Shown here: piece after piece, positions 22,519-27,696 of the stretch
Numbering within the stretch: position 1 is the first letter of the stretch
Layout: every line of letters starts with the position of its first letter
Assembly (NCBI GenBank): GCA_020845495.1
Contig: JADLFM010000085.1
Coordinates: 1 to 27,696 of the forward strand
DNA from: Chloroflexota bacterium
GTDB lineage: Bacteria > Chloroflexota > UBA6077 > JACCZL01
Length of the DNA: 27,696 bases
Reading direction: 5' to 3'
Position numbers and translations under genes: made by a program
The notes under the pieces: model-generated
Seen by the model: only the letters and a program-made list of their open reading frames with translations
The model's database searches: none
What the model was told of the DNA's origin: nothing

Positions 22519-23537
22519 CTCGCTCGCCGTAGCGGTACGAACGCCACATTCAGGTTCCGCTCTTCCTGCGAATACCTCTGGGCCAGCTCCGATTGCCACG
22601 CTTCGATGGCCACCGACTGAACCTCAAGTGCCTGGGCCTCTACATCGCCGACTCGCTTCTCAACCGGCGCGAACACTTGGATCTCCAATGGCACGGTCCT
22701 GAGTGGCAGGTTGCGGTCAATCGCCTGGAGTCGATCGACGAAACGGGTCATCCGGCTCTGAACTTCATCCGACGGAAGGTGGGGCGACGTGAAGGTCGCA
22801 TAACCGTACGCATCCAGCCCGAGATCTATCAGCCTCTTCATAAGTACGAATTGTTCGTCGAACAACTCCGGCTCGGCACGGGTATTGAATGAGAATGATT
22901 CGGCGTCGAAGCCCTTGAAGCAGCCTACGCGCCCGTAATTTGGGTACTCGATCATTAACTGCCGCTGGTCATCAGTGAGAATCCTCCAGAGGTAGTCGGT
23001 GCTCAAGTTGTCATCCGACCAGAGATAGATCTCGTCTTGAAGGCCACGTTCCTGAATCGCCTCCATCATCCACGGCACCCACTCGGGTACCAAGTCCGGC
23101 TGGCCACCGGTGAGATCAATGACGTTCGGAGGGTCTGGCTGTTCCAAGTAGAGGTCGAGTAGCTCAGCGGGATGGAGCCAGCCTGAATGCTGCTGGTTAG
23201 CTGCGAGCAGGTTGAACGGCACGAAGCAGTACCAGCAGCGCCAGTTGCAAGCAGCATTCTGGAACGCCTGCGCTCTGATCTGGTCGATCTGCGGCATTCC
23301 GAGCGCCGCGCACGCCGGATCGATGGGTAGCGGATTTGAGGGCCAGCCTTCCGAAGTCGCACGTCGAAAGTGTCGGACACGGCCATATCCACCGCAGTTT
23401 GGCGGGAGCGTGAGGTCGGCCTCCTGCTCCGAACCGGTGAGCCGAGTGATGAGCAGCCGGCGACCTTCCACGTCAATCGACTTGTCCCGATACATCTTGG
23501 ATACCTGCTGGGTGTCGATGAGCGGGAGGGACTTCAT
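22515..23537 (-). CDS. Radical SAM enzyme
   Basis: A 340-aa radical S-adenosylmethionine protein. The [4Fe-4S] ligands are CNWRCWYCF, a CX3CX2C motif with Cys97, Cys101 and Cys104. The SAM-binding GGE-type motif appears as LTGGQPDLVP (residues 142-151). The remaining strands (EIYLWSDDNL, GRVGCFKGFDAESF, YGYATFTSP) fit a partial TIM barrel. There is no SPASM-type Cys cluster at the C-terminus, so auxiliary clusters are unlikely. The start at 23537 overlaps the preceding stop as ATGA; the upstream extension to 23723 is a shadow. It is not a clear QueE, NrdG or viperin by the motifs I can see. Next to a nucleotide kinase-like and an ASCH protein, a nucleotide or nucleic-acid substrate is a reasonable guess. 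Confidence 0.88.
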   Translation of the reverse strand: MKSLPLIDTQQVSKMYRDKSIDVEGRRLLITRLTGSEQEADLTLPPNCGGYGRVRHFRRATSEGWPSNPLPIDPACAALGMPQIDQIRAQAFQNAACNWRCWYCFVPFNLLAANQQHSGWLHPAELLDLYLEQPDPPNVIDLTGGQPDLVPEWVPWMMEAIQERGLQDEIYLWSDDNLSTDYLWRILTDDQRQLMIEYPNYGRVGCFKGFDAESFSFNTRAEPELFDEQFVLMKRLIDLGLDAYGYATFTSPHLPSDEVQSRMTRFVDRLQAIDRNLPLRTVPLEIQVFAPVEKRVGDVEAQALEVQSVAIEAWQSELAQRYSQEERNLNVAFVPLRRAR

Positions 23538-24217
23538 GGTTGAAACTTCCAAGGGCCGGGCAGCACGCGTAAGTTCGGCACCTTCTGGGGCTCTTCTGGC
23601 AGATCTGGTAGCCGCTTCTCCAAGTACATCAGGACGAGCTCGGTCAGGTAGTCGATCTCGTCCTCGGTCAGAGGCCGGCCACGGGGAATGTCGTGCCATT
23701 CTTCGATGCACTTGCGGCAACAACTCCCCGTGCTGTGCTGGGCATAGAAAATGACGTTCCCCTGCATCGACGTCTGGCGACCATCGAATCCTCCATCGTC
23801 GCCTACTGACTTCCGTATGACGTGCCCGGCCGCGACACGCAAACCGGCTCGTCCTTTCCGGAACGCATGTCGAATAGCTTGTTCATCGAAGGGCCTGTGC
23901 CAGAAATGGTGGCGAATCCGCTCTTTCTGAAGCTCCTCGAAGGTGTGCGCGATATCGGACGGGTCGCGGCGAATGACGCGAGGCCAGTCAACCAGATCGG
24001 CTCCGCAAGATCGACAAGGACCACGGGGGACGGAATGAGTTGCTGCTTGATCGCCCTCCGGATCACCATCGTCTTGCTTGGCTGAGCCGGGTGCCAAGGC
24101 GGCCTGGCGGCGTCGATCGGGCCGGGGTCGAAAATAGTGCAGCCCGATCTTGCAATCGGTGCTACTGCACGTCATGCCGAGAGATTTCAGATCATCGATC
24201 GCGGCTGCGTCTGCCAT
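23534..24217 (-). CDS. Cys-rich protein with DUF4186-like C-terminal domain
   Basis: A 227-aa protein. The C-terminal half contains VIFYAQHSTGSCCRKCIEEWHDIPRGRPLTEDEIDYL (about residues 155-191), which I recognise as the H-x-T-x-x-CC-x-x-C-x-x-x-WH core of DUF4186. The N-terminal part adds a CX4C (Cys17, Cys22) and a CX2C (Cys68, Cys71), so it probably binds one or two zinc ions; this extra region makes it longer than a plain DUF4186 protein. It starts at ATG 24217, with AGGAG 7 nt upstream inside the end of the regulator gene, and overlaps the radical SAM start by 4 nt. Function unknown. The DUF4186 label is from memory of the motif and is less certain than the operon membership. Confidence 0.7.
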   Translation of the reverse strand: MADAAAIDDLKSLGMTCSSTDCKIGLHYFRPRPDRRRQAALAPGSAKQDDGDPEGDQAATHSVPRGPCRSCGADLVDWPRVIRRDPSDIAHTFEELQKERIRHHFWHRPFDEQAIRHAFRKGRAGLRVAAGHVIRKSVGDDGGFDGRQTSMQGNVIFYAQHSTGSCCRKCIEEWHDIPRGRPLTEDEIDYLTELVLMYLEKRLPDLPEEPQKVPNLRVLPGPWKFQP

Positions 24218-24221
24218 GTGC

Positions 24222-25685
24222 TTACTCCTGATCCCCGATCAGGGCCTGCGAGAGCAGTTGCCGATCAGGCTCGCTAAGGCGACTCATGTCGACTCGCTCG
24301 AACAAAATGTCACGCACGATGCGATGGGGCTCCTCACCGGTCGCCTGCAACCCAGCGGCAGTTGGCCACCAGTTCGCACCGTCGAGAGCTAGTCGGAACG
24401 CCATGTAGTTGGCGAGGGCATCGACTTGCACTCCCGCGTTCCTGGCAACCTGTGGCACGACCGACTTCAAACGGCGAATATCCCTACCCGCTGCAGATGC
24501 CGCTTCCCGCGCTAGCGTCGCAGCCCTGCCTTCGAGGACGACATTCCCAGCAAATCCACTTGCCTCTTGTTCCTCGGGCGTCTTCCATCGGGCAACGTCC
24601 GACTCGTCTCCCTCAACCAGAGATCGCTCCGGCAGCCCTGGCTCCTCCCCAGCATGCCGAAGCTCGTGCGAGGCGTCGAACGCCCATCGTGCCTTGGACG
24701 ATGTCTTCTGCTTTAGCACGACGACATTCCGACCGCCGGTCCGCCAGCACGCGCCATGAAATGCACCAGCATCCTGCAGCGGCAGTACGGCAATACCGAG
24801 ATCCCACATGTAGCGAATGATCGACTCGAGATTCACCGATCTGTAGGCGGCTCGAATCTCGTTGACGATCTGAGCCGGATCGGTGGGAACCGGCTTCGGG
24901 GACAGCTCGGGCGTCGCATCCAACAAGAGCAATGCGAGGTAGTGCGCGTACACCGTATAGGCCGTTAGTCGCCGTTCATTCGCCACCGACGATGCTTTGA
25001 AGCGAACGCCAGCGAGCGACGGAAGCGTGTCAAGCTTCGGGGCCGAAGCTCCGAGCAATTGCTCAGGTGAAAGGCGCAGCACCCGGCCGGCAGCCTCTGC
25101 GGCCTCGACCGCAAGCTCTGCGTCGCCTCGCGCCGTTCGTCCCAGTTCGAGGCGCGCTCTGATGTCTCTCGGGATCAATCGGCTCATGACGAAACCGCGC
25201 TCGTACCCAAGCACCTTGAGGTGTTTGAACAGCGTCGCAACCGATGCCGTACTACTGCCCGGCACGACGCCGCCGGAATCGCCAGCATCAAGAGCCCCGA
25301 TTACTTCTTCAAGGCGGGAGAAACTGGCCGAGGCGTACTCCGTCGCCTCGTATCGTTGCACCTGCTGCTCCTTCAAACCGAGACGATCAGCAAGATCGCG
25401 CTGGCTAAGGCCGGCAGCGATCCGTCGCTTGATCAAGACCCTCGGCAGCTCAGTGAAGGACGCGAGATCCGGGACCACCTGGTTCCCGGAGCGCAAGGCA
25501 TCATATTCCTCAACCTCGGCATCCAGGTCGGCCAATTGACTCTGGACCGCATCGATCTGCATCTGCAGGAGAAGAGGATCGAGCTCCTCATCCACTACAC
25601 CCGAGGCTGAGAGGCGGGCCATCTCGTTACGAAAGCGGTTGGCCTGTGCCTTGGTGATGCGGTACTCGCGATCGTTCTTGATCAT
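24222..25685 (-). CDS. XRE-family HTH regulator fused to ImmA/IrrE metallopeptidase domain
   Basis: A 487-aa protein. Residues 1-62 are helical, starting MIKNDREYRITKAQ, a N-terminus I associate with a conserved group of XRE regulators encoded beside YVDGSFVT-type proteins. An XRE helix-turn-helix follows (about 80-135: LIKRRIAAGLSQRDLADRLGLKEQQVQRYEATE). A helical middle leads to an ImmA/IrrE-type zinc peptidase domain with HELRH (His340, Glu341, His344) and a third-ligand candidate Glu374 in EEQEASGFAG. Such proteins respond to stress or phage signals, often by cleaving a repressor, or act as antitoxins. Its ATG overlaps the stop of the preceding gene as ATGA. The palindrome at the operon promoter is its likely operator. 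No catalytic residue appears to be missing. Confidence 0.9.
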   Translation of the reverse strand: MIKNDREYRITKAQANRFRNEMARLSASGVVDEELDPLLLQMQIDAVQSQLADLDAEVEEYDALRSGNQVVPDLASFTELPRVLIKRRIAAGLSQRDLADRLGLKEQQVQRYEATEYASASFSRLEEVIGALDAGDSGGVVPGSSTASVATLFKHLKVLGYERGFVMSRLIPRDIRARLELGRTARGDAELAVEAAEAAGRVLRLSPEQLLGASAPKLDTLPSLAGVRFKASSVANERRLTAYTVYAHYLALLLLDATPELSPKPVPTDPAQIVNEIRAAYRSVNLESIIRYMWDLGIAVLPLQDAGAFHGACWRTGGRNVVVLKQKTSSKARWAFDASHELRHAGEEPGLPERSLVEGDESDVARWKTPEEQEASGFAGNVVLEGRAATLAREAASAAGRDIRRLKSVVPQVARNAGVQVDALANYMAFRLALDGANWWPTAAGLQATGEEPHRIVRDILFERVDMSRLSEPDRQLLSQALIGDQE

Positions 25686-26125
25686 GGGAGCCTCCTCAGG
25701 TCCAGAGCCACGATGCCTTTGGGCAACCCTGTATGGCGGTTCGTCTGGAAGAACTCCAGGAAGGTGGCTCCGGAAGGGTCGGCCGCGAAGGTCATGGGGA
25801 ATAGCTCCCCGAGATATTTCGCCTTCTGTGTTGCTCGTCCCGGATCAAACGTCCGTAGCGCCAGGTCCAGGTCACCGACGCGCACGCCTCTTGGATCCCA
25901 GCAGGCATCGAAGTCATTGGGCAGATCTGTGGCAGTCACAAAGCTGCCATCGACGTATGTCATCGTGCAGCCTGCCTGCTTCAGAACTTCCAGGGCTCAA
26001 CGCAGGCCGTCGAGCAGGCGCCGACGGTGGGGGTTCAGCCCGAAGCGCGTCGAGAACTCATCCCATTCGGCCGAGTGGATACCTGGGGGGAGGTCGCCTG
26101 TTGCCTGGTCGAACTCTGGAATCAT
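25682..26125 (-). pseudogene. Minimal-nucleotidyltransferase-like protein (YVDGSFVT family), interrupted by TGA
   Basis: The frame opens at ATG 26125 (MIPEFDQATGDLPPGIHSAE...) and, after 42 codons, meets TGA at 25997-25999. It then continues in frame through YVDGSFVTATDLPNDFDACWD to a normal end at 25682. The full product would be 147 aa. GS-x9-DFD matches the hG[GS]-x(9-13)-D-h-D motif of minimal nucleotidyltransferases, and KYLGELFPMTFAADPSGATFLEFFQ with PKGIVALDL fits a conserved family (I believe DUF6932) found beside XRE/ImmA-type regulators. Before the stop the frame reads LLDGLR-stop-ALEVL, where Arg (CGA) is expected, so a single C-to-T change explains it. An ATG at 25963, just before YVDGSF, could restart translation and give a 93-aa protein that keeps the nucleotidyltransferase motif. 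Its end overlaps the regulator start as ATGA. Confidence 0.8.
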
Positions 26126-26126
26126 G

Positions 26127-26160
26127 ACACAACGATATCATTGTGTAAGAAGGTTGTCAA
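26127..26160 (-). promoter_or_regulatory. Leaderless promoter with 20-bp palindromic operator for the radical SAM operon
   Basis: On the minus strand TTGACA (26155-26160), a 17-bp spacer and TATCGT (26132-26137) form a good promoter whose -10 box ends 6 nt before the ATG at 26125. No Shine-Dalgarno sequence fits, so the message should be leaderless. The palindrome ACACAACGATATCATTGTGT (26127-26146) is symmetric at 18 of 20 positions and covers the -10 box and predicted start site, as expected for an autorepressor such as the XRE protein. Confidence 0.75.
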
Positions 26161-26231
26161 TCCTGTTGTTGGTAGCTGCGACTGTGCCTCCGAGCACTCG
26201 CTTTCCAGCGATAGGCACTGTCAGTAGGATG

Positions 26232-26253
26232 CCGGCCACCAGGAGGTGGTCGG
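26232..26253. terminator. Hairpin downstream of the small unknown gene
   Basis: A 9-bp stem with one mismatch (CCGGCCACC, GGTGGTCGG) and a 4-nt loop, about 30 nt after the stop at 26283 on the minus strand. There is no T-run, so a terminator role is only possible. Confidence 0.35.
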
Positions 26254-26282
26254 CTGGGAAATGGTGTCGGACTCGGATAGGT

Positions 26283-26582
26283 TCAGTGTTCCGACGGTAG
26301 GAGCAAGGTGGTGACTGACCGGTCGGCCTCCGTGATGATCCAGATCGTCGCCTCATCTCGGCCGCGTCCTAATTGCCATGAGGTCATGGCGCGGTAACCA
26401 CGCTTGATCGAGAAGGCGTTCTCTTGCAAATCGTCATCAGTGAGGTTCGGACACGCTCCGCGAGCGTGACGCCTCAGCGAGTTCAACAGCCCCGTGTTGA
26501 TGCCGGGATGGTTGGCGATAAGAGCGGCGACGCCGGGTGTCGACACGGCCCGGCCCAGCGCAATCGGAGCGGTGGCGCTCAT
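26283..26582 (-). CDS. Small conserved-looking hypothetical protein
   Basis: A 99-aa protein with no signal peptide or membrane segment. The C-terminal two thirds (GLLNSLRRHARGACPNLTDDDLQENAFSIKRGYRAMTSW... ATIWIITEADRSVTTLLLPSEH) is well composed and looks like a real small domain ending in two beta strands; I cannot name the family. Its ATG overlaps the stop of the truncated IS110 transposase as ATGA, right at the point where the transposase breaks off. The first 10-15 residues may therefore come from the junction rather than from the original protein. It ends about 120 nt before the promoter of the radical SAM operon on the same strand, so it may belong functionally to that module, but this is only proximity. 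Confidence 0.55.
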   Translation of the reverse strand: MSATAPIALGRAVSTPGVAALIANHPGINTGLLNSLRRHARGACPNLTDDDLQENAFSIKRGYRAMTSWQLGRGRDEATIWIITEADRSVTTLLLPSEH

Positions 26583-27226
26583 CGGGCCACCGCCCTGAGG
26601 GTCGCCGGAGGCAGCTTGGCCCGGAGCCGTCGGATATGGTCCGCGCGCTCATTCCACACCGGGTCATCAATGGGACGAACGCTGAGGTTCAGGAGCGCAC
26701 GACGATGCGCATTCTGCTCCGCGATGAGGCGCGCCCGGAGTGCGGCGGGAGCGGTCACGATGAGGTCGCCGAGTTGGCACAGGGCGATGGGCCGTGCACT
26801 GACGGCACTCCGACGGGTGATGCGGAGCTGTCGGATCGCTTCGACCGCCCCGCTCACCTCCTTGGGAACCGCCGTCGCCTCGCCCGAGAGGACCTTTCGG
26901 ACGGCCGCCTCGGCATCCACGGCGTCGGTCTTGCCACGCCGACGACGAAGATGGACGTGCGGCTGGTTGACTCCCACGACACGCACCTCCGCCTGCAGCA
27001 GGAGGCGGGTCCGAGCAGCCCCGTAGCTCCCGGTTGACTCCACGCCCACCTCGGTCACCGTACCGAACCCGCGCAGCCACCCGAGCAGATCCGCGTAGCC
27101 GTCACTGGTCGCCGGGAAACCCCGGACACCGAGTCGTCGTCCGGTATCGTCGATGGCAACCGCGTGATGAACCTGCGAATGGCAATCCACCCCACCAACC
27201 ACCGTTGCGCCGTCGCTCGTCGTCAT
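26579..27226 (-). pseudogene. IS110-family transposase, C-terminally truncated
   Basis: A 215-aa fragment of an IS110-type (DEDD) transposase. The catalytic N-terminal domain is intact: VGGVDCHSQVHHAVAIDD (first Asp), GVESTGSYGA (Glu) and RRRRGKTDAVDAEAAVRKVLSG (two Asp). After RAKLPPATLRAVAR the frame stops, where full-length relatives of 320-400 aa continue into a coiled coil and the second, serine-bearing domain. That domain is absent, so the protein should not transpose. ATG 27226 is preferred because AAGGAG lies 6 nt upstream; the ATG at 27241 overlaps that ribosome site. Confidence 0.88.
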
Positions 27227-27440
27227 AGCGCTCTCCTTCATTCAGCGGACCGACCGAGGAGCGCACGGGCACAGCATCCATTGAGGTCCCGAGGCTCTTC
27301 GCCGACTGCCGCTGTTTCCTGGTGCACCGGCCAGATCGACGGGTCCGGGGCATGACACCGCGGACGGGTCACTTTCTTGGTAGGTCAGATCCGACCGGCG
27401 CACCTCCGAAATCTTGGGTGCTTTCCTGGAGGCGCAGATC
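27227..27440 (-). mobile_element. IS110 upstream non-coding end, candidate bridge-RNA region
   Basis: No gene is visible. On the minus strand this is the 5' non-coding segment of the IS110 element. It includes a stretch (GAGCCTCGGGACCTCAATGG, about 27275-27294) of the sort I associate with this group. In IS110 elements such as IS621 this end encodes the bridge RNA that guides target choice. The boundary of the element and any RNA fold are not determined. Confidence 0.4.
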
Positions 27441-27576
27441 TGGTTAGAACCAGATGGTGGCGCGAGTAGCCTCTCCGCAATCCACTCGGCTGCTGCCTAG
27501 TTGCTCAGAAGTATCCCCCGTGTAGCCGACCAGTAGCTGTTCCGACACTCGTCCTCCGTACTCTGGCCTCGTGTCC

Positions 27577-27619
27577 GTGGCCAAGTTAAAGTCCCCAGTG
27601 GTGGCCACGAAAAGTCCCC
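27577..27619. repeat. Pair of short direct repeats resembling an IS21-type end
   Basis: GTGGCCAAGTTAAAGTCCCC (27577-27596) and GTGGCCACGAAAAGTCCCC (27601-27619) are imperfect direct copies 4 nt apart. Tandem repeats of this kind, with GGGGACTTTT and GTGGCCAC on the other strand, recur at the ends of IS21-family elements, so this is probably a remnant or the start of such an element beyond the window. Apart from these repeats, I see no gene in 27441-27696. Confidence 0.45.
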
Positions 27620-27696
27620 GCCTCGCGATTGAATGAGCCGGCCGGAGGGCCCCGCCGGTAAGCGATGGTGAACGTGCGAAGGACACCACGCTGACC

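Noticed and set aside
22515..23537. Calling the radical SAM gene a viperin or QueE
   Set aside because: Only the generic CX3CX2C and a GG motif are visible; no diagnostic C-terminal motif or QueE cluster variant can be recognised.
25997..25999. TGA as a selenocysteine or Trp recoding site
   Set aside because: No SECIS-like hairpin is apparent, Arg is expected at this position, no other gene in the window has an internal TGA, and a CGA-to-TGA change is simpler.
27444..27689. 81-aa minus-strand open frame at the right edge
   Set aside because: It runs across the short direct repeats, has no family resemblance and no clear ribosome site.
1..27696. CRISPR array
   Set aside because: No regularly spaced repeats were seen; the short direct repeats at 27577-27619 and GGGCACCCCA at 21330 and 21358 are only two copies each.

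Overview
The window is high-GC bacterial DNA. Gene order, the long Pro/Ala linkers behind the lipoboxes of the solute-binding proteins, and the many DUF3830, luciferase-like and CaiB-type genes suggest a Chloroflexota (Thermomicrobia-like or soil) bacterium; that is inference from gene style, not from a marker gene. At the left edge (39-123) is only the 3' half of a tRNA-Ala(GGC) gene with its terminator. This is what an integrative element leaves at one end of its target, so the rest of the window may be inside a genomic island.

Region 1 (about 470-20000) is a catabolic and transport cluster. It holds six DUF3830 genes (seven cyclophilin-like domains, one gene a two-domain fusion, one broken by an 8-bp tandem duplication). 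It also holds two peptide/nickel-type ABC importers, each with a lipoprotein and two permeases but no ATPase. The enzymes are MmgE/PrpD, an isochorismatase-like amidohydrolase, a CaiB/BaiF CoA-transferase, a luciferase-like flavin oxidoreductase, a MaoC-type hydratase, an acyl-CoA dehydrogenase and an HpcH/CitE lyase. Together they outline activation, dehydrogenation, hydration and C-C cleavage of a dicarboxylate CoA ester, logic shared with itaconate, mesaconate and methylsuccinate breakdown. A single TetR regulator sits among them. A degenerate 10-bp core, TGGTCAAC(T/C)A, occurs in all five promoter regions that head these transcription units (471-480, 4954-4963, 8333-8342, 12769-12778, 19977-19986), which suggests one regulon.

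Region 2 (about 20080-21310) is a decayed IS3-family element. Its transposase has an amber stop and has lost two of three catalytic acidic residues.

Region 3 (21383-26160, minus strand) looks different in base and codon use and is the most novel part. It is a six-gene operon, read from an apparently leaderless promoter with a 20-bp palindrome over its -10 box, and held together mostly by 4-nt ATGA stop/start overlaps. Order: a minimal-nucleotidyltransferase-like gene (interrupted by TGA), an XRE-HTH/ImmA-IrrE metallopeptidase regulator, a Cys-rich DUF4186-like protein, a radical SAM enzyme, an ASCH-domain protein and a P-loop nucleotide kinase-like protein. The set suggests a nucleotide- or RNA-modifying conflict, defence or stress module; no exact function can be read from sequence.

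Region 4 (26283-27696) is a small unknown gene fused by an ATGA overlap to a C-terminally truncated IS110-family transposase, the upstream IS110 non-coding end (where bridge RNAs lie in this family), and a pair of short direct repeats resembling an IS21-type end. Mobile-element debris therefore flanks the radical SAM operon on both sides.
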